The notes beneath the pieces are model-generated. The model was not told the origin of the DNA. It ran no database searches and saw only the letters and a list, made by a program, of their open reading frames with translations. Positions 1-6,012 of a DNA stretch of 6,207 nucleotides are shown here, in pieces. This DNA is from Eubacteriales bacterium. GTDB taxonomy: Bacteria > Bacillota_A > Clostridia > Christensenellales > Aristaeellaceae. The translations under genes were made by a program, and so were the position numbers. The stretch spans positions 45,157-51,363 of the forward strand of contig JAUMYC010000001.1 in assembly GCA_030528845.1 (NCBI GenBank). Reading direction: 5' to 3'. Numbering within the stretch: the first letter of the stretch is position 1; every line of letters begins with the position of its first letter.

Positions 1-1
1 C

Positions 2-568
2 CGAGGCCTGCCGGAGATCGCCCTTGTCGGCAAGAGCAACGTGGGCAAGTCCTCCATGATCAACCGCCTCGCCGGCAATTCCAAGCTCGCGCGCACTTCT
101 TCCGAGCCCGGCAAGACGAGGCTGATCAACATGTACCTCATCAACGAGGAGTTCTTCTTTGCCGACCTGCCCGGCTACGGCTTTGCAAAGGCCCCGCGCG
201 ACGAAAAGGCCAAGTGGGGCCGCATGATCGAGGGCTATCTTTCCGGCAGCGAGCAGCTCAAATTCGCGCTGCAGCTGGTGGACATCCGCCACAACCCCAC
301 CGCCGACGACGTGATGATGGTCAATTACCTGCGCCATTACGACATCCCCTTTATCGTCGTCGCCACGAAGGCGGACAAGGTCTCCGGGGCAAAGCGCGCC
401 CCGGCCATCATGAACATCTGCCGCGGCCTGCAGGTGCAGCCCTGGCAGGTCTACCCCTTCTCCTCCGAAAATTCCTTCGGCATGGAGAAGCTCGTCACCC
501 GCATCGGGCAGGCGCTCGGTGAAAAGCAGGTCGAGATCGATGAAACTGCCGAGGGCGACGAGAACTGA
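2..568 (+). CDS. engB: Ribosome biogenesis GTP-binding protein EngB/YsxC (5' end cut by window)
   Basis: This is the TrmE-Era-EngA-EngB family GTPase that, in the studied homologues, acts in the cytoplasm in late assembly of the large ribosomal subunit. The reading frame is open to the window edge and gives 188 residues, against about 195-205 for complete homologues, so roughly 10-20 N-terminal residues lie upstream. The first GTP-binding motif is at fragment residues 10-17 (GKSNVGKS). The switch I threonine lies in PGKTRLIN, the G3 motif is DLPGYG, the G4 motif is TKAD, and a G5-like FSSE follows near the end. The GTG codon at position 41 lies within the P-loop and is not the start. The C-terminus is acidic (ETAEGDEN). 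In many Firmicutes this gene follows lon, but the upstream gene is not visible here. A terminator follows 20 bases after the stop. Family assignment is secure. Confidence 0.96.
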   Translation, partial: RGLPEIALVGKSNVGKSSMINRLAGNSKLARTSSEPGKTRLINMYLINEEFFFADLPGYGFAKAPRDEKAKWGRMIEGYLSGSEQLKFALQLVDIRHNPTADDVMMVNYLRHYDIPFIVVATKADKVSGAKRAPAIMNICRGLQVQPWQVYPFSSENSFGMEKLVTRIGQALGEKQVEIDETAEGDEN

Positions 569-588
569 CCCCTTCGTCATCGCAGCAT

Positions 589-611
589 AGCCCCTTCTCG
601 GGGCTTTCTTT
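589..611 (+). terminator. Rho-independent terminator after engB
   Basis: A 6-bp perfect stem (AGCCCC at 589-594, GGGGCT at 600-605) with a five-base loop is followed by the T-rich run TTTCTTT. It sits 20 bases after the engB stop codon and would end the upstream transcript before the phosphorylase gene. Confidence 0.8.
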
Positions 612-632
612 GTATAACCGACCAATCGAGCT

Positions 633-637
633 GGAGG
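633..637 (+). promoter_or_regulatory. Ribosome binding site fixing the phosphorylase start
   Basis: GGAGG lies 8 bases before the ATG at 646. The longer reading frame from TTG at 610 would start inside the T-run of the engB terminator and has no such site, so 646 is preferred. Confidence 0.8.
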
Positions 638-645
638 CGAACGCT

Positions 646-1407
646 ATGCACGAAGAAAGCAAGTACCCCGTATTGGAATTTGACAGTACAAGGGCTGCAA
701 AACTGGAGCCCTCCTCCTATGCGAAGCATAAACTCTCCGCAAACAAGCTGATCATCACCTATTTCCCGGAGGTAATGGATAAACTGATCGCGCGGGAACA
801 GATCCATATCGAAGCGAGGATCCGCGGGGAGAATCCTATTATCGTATATAAGTTTTCCGACGCAGACTCGCTGATCCTGCTCGGCCCGGTCGGCTGTCCC
901 GCCTGTGGCAGGGTTCTTGAGATCGTCCATGCTATGGGCGTCGACAAAGTCATGTTTTGCGGGGGCGGCGGCGTTTTGGACAGAGATATCGAGGTAGGTC
1001 AGCTTTTCGTCGTAGACGGAGCGATCCGAGACGAAGGCTTCTCCTATCATTACATCGAGCCTTCCAGATACATTTATGCAAACCCCGCTGTCACAGAAAA
1101 AATCGTCCGTTATCTCGAAAGCAGAGAGATCTCCTATCTTCGGGGGTTGACATGGACAACCGACGCTATTTTTCGGGAAACTGCCGATACCATTATCCTC
1201 CGAAAGAAAGAGGGTGCAAAGATCGTCGAGATGGAGCAGGCAGCCTGCATCGCCGTATCGCAATTCCGAGGCTTTGATTACGGCGCGTTGCTCTATGGCG
1301 GAGACGACCTTTCTCAATCTGAATGGAGTAAACGAGAATGGATGAGCCGGGAAGGGATACGATATGATCTTGTCTGCCTCTGCAAAGATCTGCTCGATAT
1401 CCTCTGA
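646..1407 (+). CDS. Nucleoside phosphorylase family protein (PNP/UDP type)
   Basis: The 253-residue product looks like a member of the PNP/uridine phosphorylase superfamily (NP-I), which splits nucleosides with phosphate to give a base and ribose 1-phosphate, or hydrolyses related substrates. Visible family landmarks are the glycine-rich GPVGCPACG at 80-88 leading to a Gly-rich strand (CGGGGVLD, 105-112), then VGQLFVVDGAIRDEGFSYHY at 117-136, TTDAIFRET at 171-179, VEMEQAA at 194-200 where Met196 and Glu197 match the ribose-contacting pair, and GGDD at 218-221, where Asp220 would be the base-contacting acid. The usual RxGTxG-type segment is replaced by MFCGGGG, so substrate specificity cannot be assigned from sequence. 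The N-terminal 60 residues lack the common phosphate-binding GxPxR-type opening that I would expect in a classic enzyme. GC content is lower than in neighbouring genes (about 48% in one hand-counted line against 63% in engB). No promoter is evident in the 77-base gap after engB. Confidence 0.85.
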   Translation: MHEESKYPVLEFDSTRAAKLEPSSYAKHKLSANKLIITYFPEVMDKLIAREQIHIEARIRGENPIIVYKFSDADSLILLGPVGCPACGRVLEIVHAMGVDKVMFCGGGGVLDRDIEVGQLFVVDGAIRDEGFSYHYIEPSRYIYANPAVTEKIVRYLESREISYLRGLTWTTDAIFRETADTIILRKKEGAKIVEMEQAACIAVSQFRGFDYGALLYGGDDLSQSEWSKREWMSREGIRYDLVCLCKDLLDIL

Positions 1408-1470
1408 TCCCTGCGTTGATCTACCGCTTCCGAAGAGGAATAAACGCTGTGTCTGTCGTACAAAAGAAAG

Positions 1471-1502
1471 ACGCCCCTGCAGGAGATCTCCTGCAGGGGC
1501 GT
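1471..1502. terminator. Perfect 32-bp palindrome, probable bidirectional terminator
   Basis: Bases 1471-1486 are the exact reverse complement of 1487-1502, giving a very stable GC-rich hairpin on either strand. On the minus strand it lies 15 bases after the stop of the foldase gene and is followed by the T-rich CTTTCTTTTG (complement of 1461-1470), a good intrinsic terminator. On the plus strand, after the phosphorylase gene, the tail (ATTTGCTTC) is weaker, but the hairpin sits exactly between two converging genes and could serve both. Confidence 0.85.
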
Positions 1503-1517
1503 ATTTGCTTCTCCGGG

Positions 1518-2804
1518 TTATTCGGCGATATTGAGCACTTTCAGGTCGATCTTCACGTTGGCCTCTTCGACCCACTTGTTCACCTGCTCATCGTAGGCGG
1601 CGGTCTGCTTTTCGGCCAGCAGCTTCGCTTCGATCTCCTCGCTCAGCTCGTCCATCGGCACGGCGCCGGGGGTGACGTCGCCGTGGTAGCGGATGATGTG
1701 CACGCCGTAGGCGGTGGGCACGGCGCCGGAGACATCGCCGATGTTTTCCAGCGCCATCGCGCCGTCACGGAAGCCCGCGACCCACGTCTCGGAGGCGGCG
1801 CTGACATAATAGCCCTCGCTCTTGGCGGGTTCGCTTTCCATGCCCGGGTCGGTGTTGTACTGTTCCATCAGCTTCTCAAAGTCCTCGCCTGCTTCCACAG
1901 CGGCCAGGATCTCGTCGACCTGCGGCTGGAGCAGCGCGGCGTATTCGGCGGTCTTGGCTTCGAGCTCGGCCTTGAGCTCGTCAAGCTGCGCCTGCAGCGC
2001 GGTCGGGTCTGCGTCCTCGTCGAGAAGCCTGATCTGGCTCTCGATCTGGGTGATCTGCAGCTGGATGTCGGAGAGGTCGGCCTGCTGCTCTTCGGTGAAG
2101 GAGAGCAGGATGTGCTTGACCGTGCGGTAGCCCTCCGGATACCAGGCGATCGTGCTCATGCCGGTGGTCACGGCGGATTCAAAGGCAAAGCTGTCTTCCG
2201 CATAGGCGGATTCGTCCGCGGCGAGCATAGCCCTGTACTCGTTCTGGATCTCCTCGGGAGTGACCACGACGCCCTCGTACACCTTACTGCGCAGCTTATT
2301 GATGATCTTGAGCTGCGTGTAGGATTCGATCACGGCCTCGAGGGTGTAATCGTTCTCGGCCATGAATTCTTCGACCTGCCCGCGGATCTCTTCGTCCGTC
2401 ATGCCTTCCTCGGCAAATTCATCCCAATAGGTGTCGAGGGTATCCTCGTAGGCGGCGAGGGCCTCCTGCATGGCTTCCTCGGTCTCCTCGGTCGCAAGAG
2501 TGGCAAGACCGAGCTCTTCCGCCTTGTGCAGCAGCACCTTGTCGGTCACAAGGTTGTTCACCGTCTCCTCCAGCAGGCCGTCCGTGGGGATGGCATAGCC
2601 GTAATAGGAGGAGAGGAGTTCATAATATGCAAGGTTGCTTTCGTATGCCGGGAGGACGTCGCCCTTCGTCACGACGCCGCCGTCAAAGGTCGCCACGACC
2701 GTCTTGTCGTCGATGGATTCGTCGATCTTTACCAGATTGCAGCCGGACAGCGCCAGCACGACGGCAAACGTCAAAGCGATCAGCTTGATGATCCTGCGGG
2801 ACAT
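1518..2804 (-). CDS. PrsA/SurA-like foldase lipoprotein (parvulin peptidyl-prolyl isomerase)
   Basis: The 428-residue protein is a probable extracellular, membrane-anchored chaperone that isomerises proline bonds in secreted proteins. The N-terminus has basic residues, a hydrophobic stretch (residues 7-19) and the lipobox LSGC with Cys22 as the predicted lipidated residue. A SurA-N-like helical domain follows (about 36-190, including LLEETVNNLVTDKVLLHKAEELGL-like features). The parvulin domain starts at VKHILLSF (229-236), where His231 is the conserved active-site residue, and ends at YGVHIIRY (366-373), with His369 as the second. Between the first strand and the DFEKLMEQYNTDPG segment (308-321) there is an extra region of about 50-55 residues, rich in Gln, Glu and Leu and predicted to form a helical coiled coil. 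This insert is absent from standard parvulins. The ATG is preceded by AGGAAG with 8 bases spacing, and by a clear promoter. An own terminator follows. The family is clear; the exact name (prsA versus another clostridial paralogue) is not. Confidence 0.92.
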   Translation of the reverse strand: MSRRIIKLIALTFAVVLALSGCNLVKIDESIDDKTVVATFDGGVVTKGDVLPAYESNLAYYELLSSYYGYAIPTDGLLEETVNNLVTDKVLLHKAEELGLATLATEETEEAMQEALAAYEDTLDTYWDEFAEEGMTDEEIRGQVEEFMAENDYTLEAVIESYTQLKIINKLRSKVYEGVVVTPEEIQNEYRAMLAADESAYAEDSFAFESAVTTGMSTIAWYPEGYRTVKHILLSFTEEQQADLSDIQLQITQIESQIRLLDEDADPTALQAQLDELKAELEAKTAEYAALLQPQVDEILAAVEAGEDFEKLMEQYNTDPGMESEPAKSEGYYVSAASETWVAGFRDGAMALENIGDVSGAVPTAYGVHIIRYHGDVTPGAVPMDELSEEIEAKLLAEKQTAAYDEQVNKWVEEANVKIDLKVLNIAE

Positions 2805-2849
2805 GTGTTCTTCTTCCTTTCCGTGTGGTGAAATTGTGCGAATAGAAGT

Positions 2850-2878
2850 ATTATACTACGATATGCGCTTTTGCGCAA
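2850..2878 (-). promoter_or_regulatory. Sigma-A-type promoter for the foldase gene
   Basis: On the minus strand there is a perfect -10 TATAAT (plus-strand 2850-2855) and a partial -35 TTGCGC (2873-2878) separated by 17 bases. Transcription would begin about 40 bases before the foldase ATG at 2804. The -35 box is part of a small inverted repeat (2864-2877, TGCGC arms around TTTT), which could be an operator or chance. Confidence 0.7.
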
Positions 2879-2908
2879 GCGGCGGGCACAGGGCTTTTCC
2901 CCGCCCGT

Positions 2909-3613
2909 TCAGCCCGCCGCGACCTGCGCCAGAAACTCGATCGTCTTTGCGGTCAGCGCATCCTTTTCCGGGCCGTCCGTGCAGACGTGTCCGCTCTTTT
3001 CCAGCCAGACCAGCTCCTTTTGCTGCGCGGAAACGCCCTTGAGGAAGCGCTTTGCGCCGTTCGGGTCGATCGTTTCGTCCAGCGCGGACTGAAACACCAG
3101 CACCGGCGCCGTGATGGCAAACGCGCCGTGCATGGCGCGCTGCGCCAGCTGCCAGACGTCATAGCCCTTCCACAGCGGGAACACGCGCTCGCCCTTTGCG
3201 TTTTTGGAATACAGCCGGCCGATGCGCGCGACCTTTGCCGCGCAGGCGCTCCTCTGCTTCATGCGCACGCACGGCGAAAAGCCGATATACGCCTCCACGG
3301 GGTATTCCTGCGCCAGGATCGCCGCCAGCGCTCCGCCCATCGAGAGCCCCGCCACGGCCACACGCCCGCATTCCTCGCGCAGGACAGTGTACTCCCTGCG
3401 CGCGCAGGCGAGCCATTCGCGCCATGTCGCGCTCTCCAGCCCTTCCGGGCCCGTGCCGTGCCCGGGCAGAAGCGGCGCGCGCACGCTGTAGCCCTGCGCA
3501 TGCAGCGCCTCTCCCAGCTCGCGCATCCCCCCGGCGTCTCCCGTAAAACCATGAAGAAGCAGCACGCCAAAGCCGCTGCTTCCTTCATAGGTAAATGCTT
3601 CCTTCGATCGCAT
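2909..3613 (-). CDS. Alpha/beta hydrolase, Est30-like carboxylesterase
   Basis: The 234-residue cytoplasmic protein (no signal peptide) resembles the Est30/YvaK carboxylesterase and monoacylglycerol lipase group, which cleave short- to medium-chain esters. Visible motifs are the oxyanion-hole HGFTG at 21-25, PGHGTGPEGL at 50-59 typical of this group, the nucleophile elbow GLSMGG with Ser91, the acid Asp179 in SALDETIDP, and the catalytic His209 in KSGHVCTDGPEKD. Length matches the roughly 245-residue family. The start is ATG at 3613, preceded by a full AGGAGGT; a longer frame from a TTG at 3634 would begin upstream of and read through that binding site, so it is not used. It lies 60 bases after the homoserine dehydrogenase stop with no terminator between, so it is probably the last gene of that transcript. 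True substrate is unknown and nothing in the context suggests a threonine-pathway role. Confidence 0.93.
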   Translation of the reverse strand: MRSKEAFTYEGSSGFGVLLLHGFTGDAGGMRELGEALHAQGYSVRAPLLPGHGTGPEGLESATWREWLACARREYTVLREECGRVAVAGLSMGGALAAILAQEYPVEAYIGFSPCVRMKQRSACAAKVARIGRLYSKNAKGERVFPLWKGYDVWQLAQRAMHGAFAITAPVLVFQSALDETIDPNGAKRFLKGVSAQQKELVWLEKSGHVCTDGPEKDALTAKTIEFLAQVAAG

Positions 3614-3623
3614 TTCTAACGAA

Positions 3624-3630
3624 ACCTCCT
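3624..3630 (-). promoter_or_regulatory. Strong ribosome binding site fixing the esterase start
   Basis: The minus strand carries AGGAGGT, 10 bases before the ATG at 3613. It is the strongest Shine-Dalgarno match in the window and rules out the upstream TTG at 3634. Confidence 0.85.
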
Positions 3631-3673
3631 GCAAAATGCTCTTTCTGCTCCGGTTTCCTTTGTATTCTTGCTC

Positions 3674-4843
3674 TTACAGCGCCGGGAAAAGCAGGCCGTG
3701 CTCGGTGTCGGAGAGCATCCAGTTGAGCTCGTCCTCCGCCATGACGGGCGTGCGGATGGCGATCAGCCCGCTCATGCGGCGGATCTCGCAGCCGGACATC
3801 TCCGGCGGCAGCGCGCCGTCGATGCGCACGATATAGCTCGCGACCCTCTTCTGCTCCTTGAACGCGGGCACAAGATCTCCCTTCGGATAGGCGGCGGGGT
3901 TCTTCGCCGCGTCGATGATATCGCCCACCACCGCGCTGGCCGTGGGCATGCTGCCCGCGCCGCGCCCGGTGATGGTGGTCTCTCCGGCGAAATCGCTGCG
4001 GATCTGCACGGCGTTGAACACGTCACGGATGCTGTAGAGCGAATGGCTCTTGTGCACAAAGCAGGGGCGCACGCTGCCGGTCCAGGTCTCGCCCTCGAGC
4101 GTGGCGCGGGCGATCAGCTTGATGCGGCCCTCGAAGAGCTCTGCCGCGCGGATGTCCTCCTGCTTGATCCTCGTCACGCCTTCGCGAGGGATCAGGCTGA
4201 AATCCGTAAAGCGGCTGGAGAACGCCTCGTGCGCCAAAATGGCGATTTTCCTGCGCGCGTCGTGGCCTTCCACGTCGGCGGAAGGGTTCATCTCCGCATA
4301 GCCGAGCCTCTTGGCCTCGTCCAGCGCCGTGGGGAAGGAAACGCCCGATTCCTCCATGCGCGTGAGGATATAGTTGGTGGAGCCGTTCACGATGCCGGCG
4401 ATCTCGCGGAAGCGATTGCCGCCAAGGCACAGGTTGATCGGCCGGATGATCGGCATTGCGCCGCAGGCCGCCGCTTCATACAGGAAGCGCACGCCCATGC
4501 GCGAGCCGATCTCCTCCAGTTCGTCGCCGTGTTCGCACACGAGCTCCTTGTTCGCCGTGATGATGCTCTTGCCCGCCTCGAGCGCCCTTTTCGCATAATC
4601 ATATGCGTCCGTGACGCTGCTTATCGTCACGGCGATGATGCCGATCTCCGGGTCGATGAGGATCTCATCGAAGTTTTCCGTCAAAACGACGCCTTCCGGC
4701 ACCTGCACGCTCTTGCGGTCCAGCACCGCCTTGAGCCGGACTTCCACGCCGGCCGCGCGGGCGATGCGCTCTTTGTTTTCCACCAGCATTCTGATAGCGC
4801 CGCTGCCCACGACGCCGCAGCCCAGAATCGCTACGCCGATCAT
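3674..4843 (-). CDS. hom: Homoserine dehydrogenase with a short C-terminal tail
   Basis: This enzyme reduces aspartate semialdehyde to homoserine with NAD(P)H, the branch point to threonine and methionine. The 389-residue product has the N-terminal Rossmann motif GCGVVG (8-13), the active-site Lys99 in TANKE, and the family signature GYAEMNPSADVEGHDARRK at 181-199. There Glu184, Asp190, Asp195 and Lys199 match the spacing of the catalytic and substrate-binding residues of the yeast enzyme (E208, D214, D219, K223). GIVNGSTNYIL (150-160) and GRGAGSMPTASAVVGDI (293-309) complete the core. Bacillus-type enzymes of about 430 residues add a full ACT domain. Here only about 50 residues follow the start of an ACT-like strand (SYIVRID, 336-342), so the regulatory domain is shortened or divergent. 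The start at 4843 gives MIGVAILGCG at the N-terminus; a frame beginning further upstream at 4876 overlaps the kinase gene and adds 11 unlikely residues. It lies 4 bases after the kinase stop. Confidence 0.96.
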   Translation of the reverse strand: MIGVAILGCGVVGSGAIRMLVENKERIARAAGVEVRLKAVLDRKSVQVPEGVVLTENFDEILIDPEIGIIAVTISSVTDAYDYAKRALEAGKSIITANKELVCEHGDELEEIGSRMGVRFLYEAAACGAMPIIRPINLCLGGNRFREIAGIVNGSTNYILTRMEESGVSFPTALDEAKRLGYAEMNPSADVEGHDARRKIAILAHEAFSSRFTDFSLIPREGVTRIKQEDIRAAELFEGRIKLIARATLEGETWTGSVRPCFVHKSHSLYSIRDVFNAVQIRSDFAGETTITGRGAGSMPTASAVVGDIIDAAKNPAAYPKGDLVPAFKEQKRVASYIVRIDGALPPEMSGCEIRRMSGLIAIRTPVMAEDELNWMLSDTEHGLLFPAL

Positions 4844-4847
4844 ATGC

Positions 4848-5777
4848 TCACATCCTTTGGATCTCGATCTTCTCAAGCAGATTTTTGTACATAGCCTTTT
4901 CCAGCAGCTGCGTGCCCTCGGTCATGCAGCTGGCCGTGCCTGCGGCCGCGCCCATGCGCAGCACCTCGGCAAGCTCCTTCTCGGCCAGAAAGCCCGCCGT
5001 GAGCCCGGCGACCATCGCGTCGCCCGCGCCGACGGTGCTCTGCACCGGCACGTCCATGCGCGGCGCGTAATACGTTTCTTTTCCGTTGGTCAGCAGCGCG
5101 CCCCTGCTCCCGAGGGACACCGCCACGTTCTGCACGCCGCCGTCGACATAGCGCAGCGCGGCGTCGCGGATGTCCTTGAGCTCGGTGAAGCTGCGGCCCA
5201 TGGAGACCTCCAGCTCATACAGGTTCGGCTTGATCAAAAACGGGTTCGCCTTGACGGCCTCGTTGAACTTCACGCCCTCGGCATCCAGAACGCAGCGGCA
5301 GTCCAGCCCTTCGACCGATTCGATCACCGTGCGATAGAAATCATCCGGGCAGCCGGGCGGCAGAGAGCCCGTCAGCACCAGAAAATCGCTCGAAGCCGCA
5401 TGGTCGGCGATCATGTCCAGCATTTTCTCCAGCGTGGCTTCCGACACGGGCTGGCCGGCCTCGTTGATCTCCGTCACCTGGCTCGTGGACTCGTCAAAGA
5501 GCTTGATGTTCGTGCGCACGCGGCCTTCCAGCCAGACGAAATCGCACTGCGTGCCGCTGCCGAGCAGCTTGTTTTCGATAATGCGCCCGTTTTCCTTATA
5601 AAGAAGGCCGATGCAGCCCGCGGCCACGTCCAGCCGCGCCGCCGTGATCGCCACGTTGATCGCTTTTCCGCCCGCGTCGCTGCGCGCGGCCGCCGCGCGG
5701 TTCATGCCGCCGTAGACAAAGCGCTTCAGCCGCACCGTGCGGTCGATGCAGGGGTTGAGAGAAACCGTCGTAATCAT
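4848..5777 (-). CDS. PfkB-family sugar kinase, 1-phosphofructokinase (FruK/LacC) type
   Basis: The 309-residue cytoplasmic protein belongs to the ribokinase/PfkB superfamily and to the branch that phosphorylates phosphosugars, such as fructose 1-phosphate to fructose 1,6-bisphosphate, or tagatose 6-phosphate. Motifs in order are TVSLNPCIDRTV (4-15) with Asp12, the substrate-binding AGGKAINVA (35-43), RTNIK (88-92) whose arginine contacts the sugar phosphate in this branch, TGSLPPG (136-142), KPN (183-185), and the ATP-site TVGAGDAMVAG (248-258) with Asp253 as catalytic base. The common GGKGINVA appears here as GGKAINVA, a mild change. No fru regulator, PTS permease or lac/tagatose genes are adjacent, so the exact substrate is uncertain. 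ATG at 5777 is preceded by AAAGGAG at 9 bases. It is the first gene of a probable operon with homoserine dehydrogenase. Confidence 0.92.
   Translation of the reverse strand: MITTVSLNPCIDRTVRLKRFVYGGMNRAAAARSDAGGKAINVAITAARLDVAAGCIGLLYKENGRIIENKLLGSGTQCDFVWLEGRVRTNIKLFDESTSQVTEINEAGQPVSEATLEKMLDMIADHAASSDFLVLTGSLPPGCPDDFYRTVIESVEGLDCRCVLDAEGVKFNEAVKANPFLIKPNLYELEVSMGRSFTELKDIRDAALRYVDGGVQNVAVSLGSRGALLTNGKETYYAPRMDVPVQSTVGAGDAMVAGLTAGFLAEKELAEVLRMGAAAGTASCMTEGTQLLEKAMYKNLLEKIEIQRM
4851..4858 (-). promoter_or_regulatory. hom ribosome binding site inside the kinase coding end
   Basis: AAAGGATG on the minus strand forms most of the last three kinase codons (Gln-Arg-Met) and lies about 7-9 bases before the hom ATG at 4843. 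This layout suggests translational coupling of the two genes. Confidence 0.75.
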
Positions 5778-5827
5778 GTATGCATGCTCCTTTGTCGCTG
5801 CATTGTTTTTTCCTGTATATACGCGCT

Positions 5828-5856
5828 ATTATAGCTTGCATTCGCCGTTTTGTCTA
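5828..5856 (-). promoter_or_regulatory. Sigma-A-type promoter of the kinase-hom operon
   Basis: The minus strand shows -35 TAGACA (5851-5856, five of six bases to consensus), a 17-base spacer and a perfect -10 TATAAT (5828-5833). The leader to the kinase ATG is about 45 bases and too short for a T-box or attenuator, so no amino acid-responsive leader is seen. Confidence 0.85.
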
Positions 5857-5934
5857 CAAAAAACCACTTTCCTCCTCTCTTTTTCCCTTCCGCAGCGCGG
5901 GAAACGCCTGCCAAAACTCCGCCGCCCCCATCAG
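5857..5934. other. Intergenic spacer between EF-G terminator and kinase promoter
   Basis: The 235-base gap between the EF-G stop and the kinase start holds the terminator and promoter listed separately. The remainder here is pyrimidine-rich on the plus strand and shows no reading frame, repeat or RNA structure I could support. Confidence 0.6.
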
Positions 5935-5966
5935 AAAAAGACCGCTCCCCAACGCGGGGAGCGGCC
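5935..5966 (-). terminator. Rho-independent terminator after the EF-G gene
   Basis: A 9-bp perfect GC stem (5942-5950 with 5956-5964, five-base loop, extendable by two pairs including a G-U) is followed on the minus strand by CTTTTTCT. It lies 46 bases after the EF-G stop and separates that gene from the kinase operon. Confidence 0.9.
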
Positions 5967-6012
5967 TTTTGGAAGCGATCTTTCGGCGCGGCAGGCGCGG
6001 CGGGAGAGGGGA

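Noticed and set aside
613..618. TATAAC as a possible -10 box for the phosphorylase gene
   Set aside because: No -35 match at a suitable distance; the expected place is inside the engB terminator stem.
577..1575. Long minus-strand reading frame of 332 codons opposite the phosphorylase gene
   Set aside because: It is antisense to a gene with recognisable family motifs, crosses two terminators, shows no protein family and overlaps the end of the foldase gene.
1416..2831. Plus-strand reading frame of 471 codons opposite the foldase gene
   Set aside because: It runs through the palindromic terminator and mirrors the foldase codons; the composition (repeated Gly, Leu, Val, His) is typical of an antisense shadow in GC-rich DNA.
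2881..2905. Possible terminator after the esterase gene (GGCGGG and CCCGCC arms)
   Set aside because: The loop is 13 bases, and no T-run follows on the minus strand, so it does not look like an intrinsic terminator; read-through into the foldase gene remains possible.
3635..3673. Promoter or terminator between hom and the esterase
   Set aside because: No convincing -10/-35 pair or hairpin was found; the repeated GCTCTT is a direct, not an inverted, repeat.
3668..5834. Two long plus-strand frames (3668-4894 and 4611-5834) opposite hom and the kinase
   Set aside because: Both are Arg/Ala/His-rich antisense shadows of well-supported genes, with no motif and no ribosome binding site.
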